Source: JAHJKV01 sp963678135 (lineage in GTDB: Bacteria; Desulfobacterota; Desulfovibrionia; Desulfovibrionales; Desulfovibrionaceae). From it: a stretch of DNA of 64,000 nucleotides. Shown piece by piece: positions 24,956-33,804 of this stretch. The position numbers and the translations under genes were made by a program. The stretch spans positions 62,001-126,000 of the forward strand of contig OY782667.1 of NCBI GenBank assembly GCA_963678135.1, in the 5' to 3' direction. Position 1 is the first letter of the stretch; every line of letters begins with the position of its first letter. The notes under the pieces were generated by a model. That model made no database searches and had not been told where the DNA came from. It was given only the letters and a program-made list of their open reading frames with translations.

Positions 24956-25603
24956 CAGAGTCAGCGAATATAAATTTTAGGGCGAACACTTGGGTTGAAA
25001 CAAATTCTGGAGTATCCAATTCCCCCCTAGTCTTGTTATATCTTTCTTGCTTGTCATTCTGCGCGAAGTCGTGAAAGTCCAGTGCATTGCAGTGTGGCAG
25101 TACATCCCTCCTCTATCGTCCTGCATCCCTCTTATCATACCACCCCCCTTTTTGCCAGCCTACTCCCATTGTTTGCTGTACCACCTCCCCTTCTTGTCGT
25201 CCTGCGCGTAGTCGTGAAAATCTAGTGCTTTGCAGTGTGGCAGTACATCCCTCTCCGTCATTCTGCGCGTAAGTCGCAGAATCCAGTTCTTCCTTCTTAT
25301 CTTCTTTTTCTTATTTTTTTCTTTCTTATCTTCTTCTTTATTTATTCTCGTACAGGGGCAAGACATCCTAATCCTGCTCTGCTGGATTCTGCGACTTCGC
25401 GCAGAATGACAGAGGGGAAAACACTTTCACTATATGCAAAACAGAAACTCCTGCGACTTACACGCCACAATGATAGAGGAGGGGGAAACACTTTCACGAT
25501 ATGCAAGGCACGAACTCCTGCGACTTCGTGCAGAATGACAAGAGCTGGGACGCAATAGGATGAACCGAGAGTATTTATCCTTGAATTATATGCGTTTGCC
25601 CTG
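24956..25603. repeat. Inverted-terminal-repeat element, copy C, with expanded interior
   Basis: The left end CAGAGTCAGCGAATATAAAT (24956) is a diverged terminus, while the right end ATTATATGCGTTTGCCCTG finishes at 25603. The flanks TACTAAAAT (24947-24955) and TACTAAACT (25604-25612) agree at 8 of 9 positions, a likely target duplication. Just after the right flank another diverged left terminus begins (CAGAGTCAGCGCATAAAA), so a second copy may once have followed. Inside are at least six hairpin arms, at 25053-25082, 25196-25224, 25257-25286, 25382-25410 and two more before 25540. The stretch between the TauE gene and hisG holds no gene. Confidence 0.75.
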
Positions 25604-25722
25604 TACTAAACTCAGAGTCAGCGCATAAAACTAAAGTAAAGACTGCTCGTCAACGATTCTTAAATAATATCCTAAAAGATTCTTAAATAAAATTCTTCAA
25701 TAAGATTATTAAATAACAATTC

Positions 25723-26601
25723 TTAAATAACTTTATTCAGCGAATATTCAATAATTCCTTCTGCCCCGTGGCTCACAAGTTCTGGAATGAGTTCACGAAC
25801 CACTGCTTCTTCAACAATAATTTCTAAAGATACCCACTTAAGGTCTTTTAATTCGGCTACTGTGGGCGAAGTTAAGGCAGGCAAGGATGCGCTAAGCTCC
25901 TCAAGTTTATTTTTGGGCATATTCATTTTCAGCCCCACCAATTTATCCGCTCGTAGCGCACCTTGAAGGAGCAAATTAATATTTTCAATTTTTTTACGCT
26001 TAAATGGGTCTTCCCATGCCTTTTTATTGGCAATAAGCTGGGTATTGGTTTGCATGAGTTCAGCAAGAATTTTGAGGCCATTGGCTTTAATCGTAGTACC
26101 TGTTTCGGTAATTTCCACAATGGCATCGCACAGCCCTTCCACTACTTTGGCTTCAGTTGTTCCCCAAGAAAAAGAAACTTCCACATTAACGCCAAGGTCT
26201 GCAAAATATTTTTTGGTAAAGCCAACCAATTCTGTGGCAATATGACAACCCTCTAAATCTTCTGGCTTTTCAAAAGGAGCATCCCCTTTGGTGCAAAGAA
26301 CCCATCTGGCAGGGCGATTCGATACTTTAGAATACATAAGATCATCAACCACCACTACATCAGCATCCCATTCCATAATCCAATCTTTGCCAGTCAGCCC
26401 GCAATCAAAAGTACCGTTTTCAACGTACTTTGCCATTTCCTGAGCTCTGGCTAAAGAACATTTTATTTCAGGATCATTGATGTCTGGTGAATAATTGCGA
26501 GGATGCACTTTTATTTTCCAGCCAGATTTTTCAAAAAGTTTAAGAGTAGCATCTTGGAGCGAACCTTTGGGAATGCCGAGGCGTAATGTTTGTGTAGTCA
26601 T
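25723..26601 (-). CDS. hisG: ATP phosphoribosyltransferase (long form)
   Basis: HisG condenses ATP with PRPP, the first committed step of histidine synthesis. At 292 residues it is the long form with a C-terminal ACT-like regulatory domain. LRLGIPKGSLQDATLKLFEK opens the protein and TFDCGLTGKDWIMEW lies near residue 65. The PRPP-binding loop is DAIVEITETGTTIKANGL near residues 160-177. The C-terminal part (SPTVAELKDLKWVSLEIIVE) is the regulatory domain where histidine binds in this class, so feedback inhibition is expected. It overlaps hisI by one base (TAATG), implying translational coupling. Confidence 0.96.
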   Translation of the reverse strand: MTTQTLRLGIPKGSLQDATLKLFEKSGWKIKVHPRNYSPDINDPEIKCSLARAQEMAKYVENGTFDCGLTGKDWIMEWDADVVVVDDLMYSKVSNRPARWVLCTKGDAPFEKPEDLEGCHIATELVGFTKKYFADLGVNVEVSFSWGTTEAKVVEGLCDAIVEITETGTTIKANGLKILAELMQTNTQLIANKKAWEDPFKRKKIENINLLLQGALRADKLVGLKMNMPKNKLEELSASLPALTSPTVAELKDLKWVSLEIIVEEAVVRELIPELVSHGAEGIIEYSLNKVI

Positions 26602-26972
26602 TATTTATAAACCTCCTTGGGGTCAAAAATCAGGGGAGCGCAGACAGACTCTTGTCCATCTTTGAGTTCACGATAAAAACAAGAACGATAGCCTTTATGG
26701 CAGGCAGCATTGCCTATTTGTTCTATTCGGACAAGCACGGTATCTGAGTCGCAGTCAAGACGGATTGATTTTACTTTTTGCACATGTCCGCTGGTTCCGC
26801 CTTTATGCCAGATTTCAGAACGGCTGCGGCTCCAATAATGCACCTCGCCCGTAGCCAGAGTTTTTTCCCAGCTTTCTTCATTCATATACGCCATCATCAA
26901 AACTTCACCGCTTTCTGCATCTTGGGCAATGCAGGGAATCAATTCCATTTTGCTAAAATCTGGTCGAAACAT
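26601..26972 (-). CDS. hisI: Phosphoribosyl-AMP cyclohydrolase
   Basis: HisI opens the adenine ring of phosphoribosyl-AMP in histidine synthesis. From ATG 26972 (AAGGAAGG upstream) the protein is 123 residues. VLMMAYMNEESWEKTLATGE, HYWSRSRSEIWHKGGTSGH, the metal-binding DCDSDT and CHKGYRSCFYR are all present, the last holding the zinc-ligand cysteines. It is the stand-alone cyclohydrolase, not fused to the HisE pyrophosphatase. It sits directly upstream of hisG; no other his gene is in the window, so the pathway is scattered. Confidence 0.96.
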   Translation of the reverse strand: MFRPDFSKMELIPCIAQDAESGEVLMMAYMNEESWEKTLATGEVHYWSRSRSEIWHKGGTSGHVQKVKSIRLDCDSDTVLVRIEQIGNAACHKGYRSCFYRELKDGQESVCAPLIFDPKEVYK

Positions 26973-27093
26973 TGTCTTACCTTCCTTGAAAAAACGAGGT
27001 GGCTTTATAAAACAAAGCTCATAGACTGGCAAGCCTTGTAAAAGCATACTATTTTACGGCAATCGCCCTTCCCTGCCCTCTGTTCAAATCTGC

Positions 27094-28128
27094 CTAGCTC
27101 TCTGCCTTGAGCTGACCGCAGGCAGCTTGAATGTCTGTTCCCATGGAACGGCGTATGGTAGCGGTCATGCCTTGATCCCAAAGATATTTTTCAAAGCGGA
27201 TTACTTGCCTTTGATCAGGGGTTTTGTAGGGCATGTCCTCTGTAGCATTATAGGCGATAAGGTTCACTTTGCAGCGGCGATTTTTTAAGAGCTTTGCCAA
27301 CTGCTCTGCATGTTTCAGGGAATCGTTTACATCTTTAAGCAGCAAATATTCAAAAGTAACACGCTCACGGGGACGCATGGGATAGGCATCAATAGCAGCC
27401 ATAAGTTCATCAAGGTGTACTTTGGCAGCTACAGGCATTATTTTTTCTCGCAGCTCCTGAGTCGGGGCATGGAGGCTTATTGCTGGCAGTGCTAAATCTG
27501 ACTCGCCAAGAATTTTTAATTTTTTAGGCAGCCCTACTGTGGAAACCGTGCTTCTGCGCCAAGAAAATTTTAAGCCAATATCCGAGTTCATGCTATGCAA
27601 AGCCTTGAGCAAATTTTCAAGATTGTTCAAAGGCTCTCCCATGCCCATAAACACAAGCCGTCGCAAGGGAGCAAGCTTATTGTCTCGTATATATTTGCGC
27701 CCAACAAGGATTTGTCCCAAAATTTCCCCATGGCTTAAATTACGTTCAAAACCCATGAGTCCAGTATTGCAGAAGCTGCAAGCCATGGCGCAGCCTACCT
27801 GCGTAGAAAGGCACTGGGTATAATTACCCTGCGCTCCGGGGATAAGCACTGTTTCTATAAGTTTGCCGTCATGTAGGCGCAAAAGGAATTTAACGGTGCC
27901 GTCTTTTGAAACACGGGTATCCACGGCTTTTGGCCAATAGATAGCAGCCCTTTGGGGAAGCTCTGCCCTGAGCTTTTTGGAAAGATTGTGCATGGCTGCA
28001 AAATCTTGAATATCATATTGCCAAAGCCATTTCCAAATTTGCGTGGCTCGAAATTTTGGCTCACGCAGCTCTTGAGTTACAAATAACTCAAGCTCTTCAA
28101 GGCTAAAATCAAGCAGGTTTATGCTCAT
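27094..28128 (-). CDS. rlmN: Dual-specificity RNA methyltransferase RlmN
   Basis: RlmN is a radical-SAM enzyme that methylates C2 of A2503 in 23S rRNA and A37 in some tRNAs. The cluster motif CAMACSFCNTGLMGFERNL (CxxxCxxC) is near residue 113. QCLSTQVG just before it and GMGEPLNNLENLLKAL near residue 175 are typical. The acceptor/resolving cysteine is in the C-terminal AACGQL. The 344-residue length is normal. It is followed closely by hisI on the same strand and preceded by purE, but the genes are functionally unrelated. Confidence 0.95.
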   Translation of the reverse strand: MSINLLDFSLEELELFVTQELREPKFRATQIWKWLWQYDIQDFAAMHNLSKKLRAELPQRAAIYWPKAVDTRVSKDGTVKFLLRLHDGKLIETVLIPGAQGNYTQCLSTQVGCAMACSFCNTGLMGFERNLSHGEILGQILVGRKYIRDNKLAPLRRLVFMGMGEPLNNLENLLKALHSMNSDIGLKFSWRRSTVSTVGLPKKLKILGESDLALPAISLHAPTQELREKIMPVAAKVHLDELMAAIDAYPMRPRERVTFEYLLLKDVNDSLKHAEQLAKLLKNRRCKVNLIAYNATEDMPYKTPDQRQVIRFEKYLWDQGMTATIRRSMGTDIQAACGQLKAES

Positions 28129-28158
28129 GCTACAACTTCCATACCTGCTATAATATTT

Positions 28159-28653
28159 TTACTGCTTTAATTTAGCTGCTGACTTTTCAACAGAGTCTGC
28201 GAACTCACGGCGTTTTGCCTGTATTTTTTGTTTCAGCACTTCATCTGAAAGCGCAAGAATTTGTGCTGCCAGCCAAGCAGCATTGCGTGCGCCAACTTTG
28301 TCTAAAGCCAGTGTGCCAACAGGGAATCCAGACGGCATTTGCAGCGTGGAAAGCATAGCATCCAGACCACCCATGGCAGAAGCTTGGGAGGAAAGCGGAA
28401 CGCCCAGCACAGGACAGGTAGTCTTGGCAGCAACTGCTCCAGCCAGATGAGCTGCAAGCCCAGCAGCGCAAATAAATACTTGGCACCCCTCAGCTTCCAA
28501 GTCCTGAACTAATTTTTCAGTACGCTCAGGAGTGCGGTGCGCTGAGGAAACAGTAAAAAAGTACTCAATCCCCAGCTCTTTCAGTATTTCGGCACAGGGA
28601 CGCATTTTTTCTTCATCAGAGGCTGAACCCATAAAAATCGCTACTTGCGGCAT
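28159..28653 (-). CDS. purE: 5-(carboxyamino)imidazole ribonucleotide mutase
   Basis: PurE rearranges N5-CAIR to CAIR in purine synthesis. From ATG 28653 it is 164 residues; GGAG lies 5-8 nt upstream. The substrate-binding MGSASDEEKMRPCAEILKEL, the active-site SSAHRTPERTEKL and AAGLAAHLAGAVAAKTTCPV are intact. Class I PurE normally works with PurK, which is not in this window. It starts 28 bp after the purD stop, so it belongs to a purD-purE unit. Confidence 0.95.
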   Translation of the reverse strand: MPQVAIFMGSASDEEKMRPCAEILKELGIEYFFTVSSAHRTPERTEKLVQDLEAEGCQVFICAAGLAAHLAGAVAAKTTCPVLGVPLSSQASAMGGLDAMLSTLQMPSGFPVGTLALDKVGARNAAWLAAQILALSDEVLKQKIQAKRREFADSVEKSAAKLKQ

Positions 28654-28681
28654 TTTTTCTCCAAATTGCATATTATGCTTT

Positions 28682-29962
28682 TTATTTTTCTTCTCTGGCA
28701 ATGCCTTTGTTCCCAATATCCCTACGATAATAACTGTCATTAAAATCAATGCACTGTACGGCTTTATAGGCTAGCTTTTGAGCTGATTTAAGCCCGTCTG
28801 CTAAAGCAGTGACGCACAGTACTCGCCCTCCAGAGACCAAAATTTTGCCCTCTTTCTTTGTTGTTCCGGCCTGAAAGACTTGGACATTGGCAAGTTTTTC
28901 AGCCTCTGCAATGCCTGAAATTTCCATGCCTTTGGAGTAAGAAGCAGGATAACCCTTGGCAGCCATAACCACCCCAATGGCGGTTTTGGGCGTAGAGACC
29001 AATTGAATCGTATCTAAAGTGCCACTCACGCAGGCAAGCATAATGTCCAACAAATCTGTTTCAAGGCGCATGAGTAAAGGCTGGCATTCAGGATCGCCAA
29101 AACGAACATTATATTCTAAAACTTGTACCCCACTTGCTGTAAACATCAGCCCAGCATAAAGAACCCCTTTGAAGGGCTGCCCCTTGGCTTGCATATAATC
29201 CAAAATAGGTTGAATGCAGAGCTTTGCTATTTTTTCATGATCTTCTAGGGGCAAGACAGGGGCAGGAGAATACGCACCCATGCCTCCAGTATTCAAGCCA
29301 GTATCACCTTCGCCAATGGCTTTATGGTCTTGTGACGAAGGGAGCAGGGCATAACTTTTGCCGTCGCAAAAAGCTAAGAACGAAGCTTCTTCTCCAACCA
29401 GAGCCTCTTCAATAATAACTTGCTCCCCTGCTTGACCAAAGGCTTTTTGAAGCATCATTTCTTCCAAAGCGCAGACTGCTTCTTCTGTGCTTTGAGCCAC
29501 AATAACGCCTTTGCCTGCTGCCAAACCATCAGCTTTGATAACCAAGGGCGCACCTTTTTCCTGTACATAGGCTTTGGCTTTGGCAAAATCGTCCATGACC
29601 ACAAAAGGAGCTGTGGGCACTCCAGCAGCTTGCATCACGGTTTTAGAAAAAACTTTGGAACCTTCTAAATTGGCTGCATAGCTATTTGGACCAAAACAAG
29701 AAATCCCTTCGCTGGCAAGGGCATCTGCCAAGCCAAGAACCAAAGGCTGTTCTGGCCCAATCACGACCAAACCCACGCTATATTTTTTGGCAAAAGCAAG
29801 CAGGCTAGGCAAATCATCAGCTTTGATATCTACATTCGTTCCAAGCTCTGCTGTACCGCCATTGCCCGGAGCAATAAATATTTTTTTGACTTGAGGACTT
29901 TGAGCCAATTTCCAGCAAAGAGCGTGTTCACGCCCCCCTGAACCGACAACAAGTATATCCAT
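28682..29962 (-). CDS. purD: Phosphoribosylamine-glycine ligase
   Basis: PurD joins glycine to phosphoribosylamine using ATP, an early step of purine synthesis. From ATG 29962 it is 426 residues, beginning DILVVGSGGREHALCWKLA. The ATP-grasp core has APLVIKADGLAAGKGVIVA near residue 142, followed by TGGMGAYSPAPVL and VLEYNVRFGDPECQPLLMRL, which carries the Mg-binding Glu and Asn. The C-terminal domain starts near residue 330. ATG 29989 is in frame but less well placed; AAGGATTGG precedes 29962. It lies 23 bp after the aminotransferase gene and is transcribed with purE. Confidence 0.95.
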   Translation of the reverse strand: MDILVVGSGGREHALCWKLAQSPQVKKIFIAPGNGGTAELGTNVDIKADDLPSLLAFAKKYSVGLVVIGPEQPLVLGLADALASEGISCFGPNSYAANLEGSKVFSKTVMQAAGVPTAPFVVMDDFAKAKAYVQEKGAPLVIKADGLAAGKGVIVAQSTEEAVCALEEMMLQKAFGQAGEQVIIEEALVGEEASFLAFCDGKSYALLPSSQDHKAIGEGDTGLNTGGMGAYSPAPVLPLEDHEKIAKLCIQPILDYMQAKGQPFKGVLYAGLMFTASGVQVLEYNVRFGDPECQPLLMRLETDLLDIMLACVSGTLDTIQLVSTPKTAIGVVMAAKGYPASYSKGMEISGIAEAEKLANVQVFQAGTTKKEGKILVSGGRVLCVTALADGLKSAQKLAYKAVQCIDFNDSYYRRDIGNKGIAREEK

Positions 29963-29985
29963 AGCATCCAATCCTTGATTTATTT

Positions 29986-31176
29986 TCAAACAAACTTTGC
30001 TACTGCCCGTTGCATACCCACAGCAGCACCTTCAATAACTGCTTTTTCAACACAAAAAGCAAGCCGTACATAGCCTGGCATTCCAAAACCACGCCCGGGT
30101 ACTGCAAGGATACATTCCTCTTGCAGAGCCTCAACAAAAGCAAGGTCATCGCCTTGCGGTGCTTGAGGAAAGAAATAAAACGCTCCGCTTGGCATAGTAT
30201 ACTTGAGCTGAGCATTATCCAAAATTTTAGCCATGGCAAGACGGCGCTGGGCATAGATACTAACATCAACTTGCGTGTGCATGGTTTGCAGCATAAGTTT
30301 TTGACCAATGGCAGGAGCATTAACAAAACCCAGAATACGGTTGGCTAAAATAAGCCCGTTCAGCAATTCCTCTTTGCCGGGCATGTTTGGATTAACAAGG
30401 CAGTAGCCTACCCGTTCTCCTGCCAAAGCAAGATTTTTGGAAAACGAAGAACAGACCACAGCATAAGGGTAAAGAGGCAGCAAAGCAGGGACTTTTACAT
30501 CGTCATATGTAAGAAACCTGTAGGGCTCATCTGAAAGCAAAAAGATAGGGCGTGAACGCTTGGCATTATGTTTTTCAAGAACAGCTGTGAGCTGGCGCAA
30601 AGTGCTTTCAGCATACACTGCGCCTGTAGGGTTGTTTGGCGAATTGATAAGCAAAACTCTTGTTTTTTCAGTAATAGCTGCTTCAAGGGCATCAATATCA
30701 AGAGTAAAATCTGGAGCTTTGCTCGGAACTGCTTTGAGTTTGCCTCCATGATTTTCAGCATAAAAAGCATATTCCACAAAAAAAGGAGCAGGAACCAAAA
30801 CTTCTTCATCAGGCTCTAATACTGCACGGAAAAAAGCATTGATTGCTCCAGCAGCTCCGCAGGTAATCAGCACATCCTCTGCTTCAATATCCAGTTCTTG
30901 CTCTTGTGCAAGTTTTGTTGCAAGAGCCTGCCGTGCCTCAGGGTAGCCGGCATTGGGCATATAGCCAAATGCAAATGGTTTACTGGCAGTTTCAGCCAAA
31001 GAACGGATAGCCTCAGCCATGGCTGGCGGTGGCGGCAGGTCTGGGTTGCCAAGGCTAAAATCATATACGTTTTTTTCACCGTGGACGGCTTTAAGCTCTG
31101 CCCCTTTTTCAAACATTTTGCGTATCCACGAGGAACGCCCAATATACTCTGAGACCTGCGATGATAAAAGACTCAT
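29986..31176 (-). CDS. Class I/II PLP-dependent aminotransferase
   Basis: The 396-residue enzyme belongs to the aspartate-aminotransferase fold. It has DFSLGNPDLPPPPAM, CGAAGAINAFFRA (PLP phosphate contact), LINSPNNPTGAVY, LSDEPYRFLTYDD and the PLP lysine in CSSFSKNLALAGERVGYCL near residue 235. It transfers amino groups between an amino acid and a 2-oxo acid; the substrate cannot be read from sequence. I start at ATG 31176, which has GGAG 6 nt upstream, giving MSLLSSQVSEYIGRSS. The open frame extends 32 codons further with no ribosome site. It is upstream of purD on the same strand. Confidence 0.9.
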   Translation of the reverse strand: MSLLSSQVSEYIGRSSWIRKMFEKGAELKAVHGEKNVYDFSLGNPDLPPPPAMAEAIRSLAETASKPFAFGYMPNAGYPEARQALATKLAQEQELDIEAEDVLITCGAAGAINAFFRAVLEPDEEVLVPAPFFVEYAFYAENHGGKLKAVPSKAPDFTLDIDALEAAITEKTRVLLINSPNNPTGAVYAESTLRQLTAVLEKHNAKRSRPIFLLSDEPYRFLTYDDVKVPALLPLYPYAVVCSSFSKNLALAGERVGYCLVNPNMPGKEELLNGLILANRILGFVNAPAIGQKLMLQTMHTQVDVSIYAQRRLAMAKILDNAQLKYTMPSGAFYFFPQAPQGDDLAFVEALQEECILAVPGRGFGMPGYVRLAFCVEKAVIEGAAVGMQRAVAKFV

Positions 31177-31293
31177 TTTTTCTCCTGTTATGTTGTTTGG
31201 CAAAAACCACTCCGTCAGATATGCTCTGTCGCCCCTGTCGAGAGGGAGGACTTTTTTAAGAGCTGGTTTCAATTTTGTTTAATTCTCAATGAG

Positions 31294-33804
31294 TTACTCC
31301 TCTATTATCGAGTGGTGCATGGAATCTGTAGGCACATAGTCCACTGTATGGCAAATACAAGAGCCCTGCGTGCCAAGCGTTCCATTATTCGCTTGATATT
31401 GCAAAGGGATAACAGCATCACGGGTATCGCCATACGGGTTGCTAGCTGGACGAATAGCATGAGGTGAGCCGTGGCAAGCTGCACAAGCCAAAGCTCCCAT
31501 TTCATCTTTACGCTGGGCGAAAAGCTCTTTGCTGTTTTTTGTCCAAACATTAAAAGCATCAAAACTCGGTGAAGCATATTCTTTATGGCAAGTCAGACAA
31601 TCCGGCTCTTGCTCCCATGCTTTCCGTGGTTCTATTTCAGAGGTAGCAGCTGCCTTGCGTGGTGTAATCATATTTATAAGTTTTCCAGCAGATGATGCTC
31701 CACGCTGCTGCTCATGGCGTAATAAAGATAAAGCATGGTCTTCCAATGCTCCATGGCAGTCAAGGCAGGTAGCAAAATCAGCATGACGTCCCCTAAAAGC
31801 ACGGGTTGCCCCCTGCATACCTGTGGGATGGCAAAACGCACAGGCATCTTCCTCCCTCTCAGCCAGATAAAGAGCATGTACTCCATGCAGTGCAGCGGAA
31901 AGACTAGGCAAACGCCCTGCTTGGTTATGGCAAGAACGGCAATGCACAGGCAAGCCGCTAGCGCTCAGGCTTTGCAGCTCTGTTTTGTTCATACGGTCAT
32001 GCACAGCAAGTACATCTGCAACAGTTTCCCTTGTTACTCCAGCTCGATCTGCCACTTTCCATTGCCCTCCGTGGCAATGCTTGCAGCCTAGCTCTGTAGA
32101 AACAGGGGCTGTAATGCGTGTTTCTGCAAGAAATTTCCCATGAATATTTTTTGCAGTAATATGCACCAAAGGGTAAGGACGGAAGAGCTGATTGTTTTCT
32201 GCATAAGGCGTCACTGGCAAATTCGATGCCGTGAATATGCCCTCTTGCAAAATCATTTCTCCTGCAAGTTCTTGGTTTTCTTCAAGTCTATATTCCAAAA
32301 CTGCGTTTTCCGTGACCAGCATGGGCGGATCGCCACGCAATATAAGCTGCGCTTTGAGCGTACTGCTTGGAGAGCTGAGAATGCACTGAGAATCTAAGTC
32401 AGTAAAAAAGGTCACTCCTTTGTCTGCCCACGCAGTAAGGACATATTTATGCGTAGAACTCTCAAAATTTGGTATTTCTGGCTCAGGCAAAATAGACAGT
32501 TTTGCTTCAGAACTTTCCGTCTTTTTATTGTGCAGCTCTTCTACTATCCAGCGTGCCAGCGTCTGTTTTTCTTTTTTTGTACCCAAAAACGGAGGCATAT
32601 AGCTATTAAGAGTACCCATGCCTGTCAGCATAGCTTCCATCCCATCAAGAGAAAATTTCTCTGTGCGTGGCAATAAATCATTCATAACTCCATGCAGAGA
32701 GTGGCAAGCCGAACATTCTATTTGATACAGCAAACGTCCAGCTTCTTTAGGGTCAATTTCAAGCAACTTGGCATCTGCCCAGCGAGAACTTGCCAGCATA
32801 CCCTTTTGATTGATTTCTTCCTGCTGCTCTACTGCAATGGAATTAGAATAGGTATGATTAAAAATAAGGTATGGTTTACGCCCTGCTTCACGAACAAACT
32901 CAAAGCTGCCAGCCATGCCCAGACCAAGCAAAAGAACCAGTAAAGCAAGAGGGAAACGGATGGACTTCGGTGTTTTTATAGACAGCAAAAGCACGCCGAG
33001 CATACAGGCAGGAGCAAAATATAAGAACAGACGCAAAAAAGAGCCTGCTCTCTGTGATGTTTCTGCCATTAGAATGTATTGGGGTTCAGGAAGGCTACCA
33101 AAATACCACCAGCCAGAAAGCATAAGCAGGAAAAAAGGAATTACAGCCCAAGCAGCACAGGACTTAATCATGTGTTCACGGGCATTTTGCTCAGCAATGC
33201 GAGTCGCTGTAACAAAACCAAAAAGACCTGTTATCATACAGGCAAGAAAAGTACGAAAAACCAGCGAAGACCAAAATGAGGGATTGAAAAAACCATCCCA
33301 AAAATTATGGGTTTCCAGCCAAGCTCCTGGAGTGAGCATAAAAGTGATAATGCCGTTAATTAGAAAGAGCGAAAGCCAAGCAAAAATAAAATACAGCCAG
33401 CCCATACGCAAATGGTCACGGCGATTTAGCTTTTTCCAGCCATAATAATAGCAAAGAAGGGCTATTATCTCACCCAGAAAACAGACCCACTCGGCTGCCC
33501 AAGCAAAAACAAAGGTATGCACCAAAGTACTGGTCACCAAAGGTGAAAGCAGGGCTACAGTAACCCAGATACCTACGCCAGTAACTGCTCCAAAAACCAT
33601 GGTCAGCAGCAGGAAAAATTTGGAATGCGCCTGAGTATATTGCAGCAGGTGCGGAGTGCCTTTTTTGTAAGCCTGTAGTTCAGAAAGTACAAGAAAAAGA
33701 CCGCCACCCACAGCAAATTGGGCAACATAGACATGTACTGTAGCAATAAAAGCTACCCAGAAACCGCCTGCAAAAGTGCTGAGTTGCCAAATAGGATAAT
33801 CCAT
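31294..33804 (-). CDS. CydA-like membrane module fused to multihaem cytochrome c
   Basis: The 836-residue protein has two parts. Residues about 1-310 have eight or nine membrane segments resembling the quinol-oxidase subunit CydA of the bd family (VHVYVAQFAVGGGLFLVLSE, HSKFFLLLTMVFGAVTGVGI, AAEWVCFLGEIIALLCYYYG). The rest is periplasmic, with seven CXXCH haem-c motifs: CSACH, CKHCH, CRSCH, CAFCH, CLDCH, CLTCH and CAACH. A near-motif CICH follows, with one residue too few between the cysteines. It probably moves electrons between the quinone pool and a periplasmic partner. Bd-family proteins with a c-type haem are known in diverse bacteria; a true O2-reducing site is not established here. The stop of its membrane partner overlaps its start. 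Confidence 0.8.
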   Translation of the reverse strand: MDYPIWQLSTFAGGFWVAFIATVHVYVAQFAVGGGLFLVLSELQAYKKGTPHLLQYTQAHSKFFLLLTMVFGAVTGVGIWVTVALLSPLVTSTLVHTFVFAWAAEWVCFLGEIIALLCYYYGWKKLNRRDHLRMGWLYFIFAWLSLFLINGIITFMLTPGAWLETHNFWDGFFNPSFWSSLVFRTFLACMITGLFGFVTATRIAEQNAREHMIKSCAAWAVIPFFLLMLSGWWYFGSLPEPQYILMAETSQRAGSFLRLFLYFAPACMLGVLLLSIKTPKSIRFPLALLVLLLGLGMAGSFEFVREAGRKPYLIFNHTYSNSIAVEQQEEINQKGMLASSRWADAKLLEIDPKEAGRLLYQIECSACHSLHGVMNDLLPRTEKFSLDGMEAMLTGMGTLNSYMPPFLGTKKEKQTLARWIVEELHNKKTESSEAKLSILPEPEIPNFESSTHKYVLTAWADKGVTFFTDLDSQCILSSPSSTLKAQLILRGDPPMLVTENAVLEYRLEENQELAGEMILQEGIFTASNLPVTPYAENNQLFRPYPLVHITAKNIHGKFLAETRITAPVSTELGCKHCHGGQWKVADRAGVTRETVADVLAVHDRMNKTELQSLSASGLPVHCRSCHNQAGRLPSLSAALHGVHALYLAEREEDACAFCHPTGMQGATRAFRGRHADFATCLDCHGALEDHALSLLRHEQQRGASSAGKLINMITPRKAAATSEIEPRKAWEQEPDCLTCHKEYASPSFDAFNVWTKNSKELFAQRKDEMGALACAACHGSPHAIRPASNPYGDTRDAVIPLQYQANNGTLGTQGSCICHTVDYVPTDSMHHSIIEE

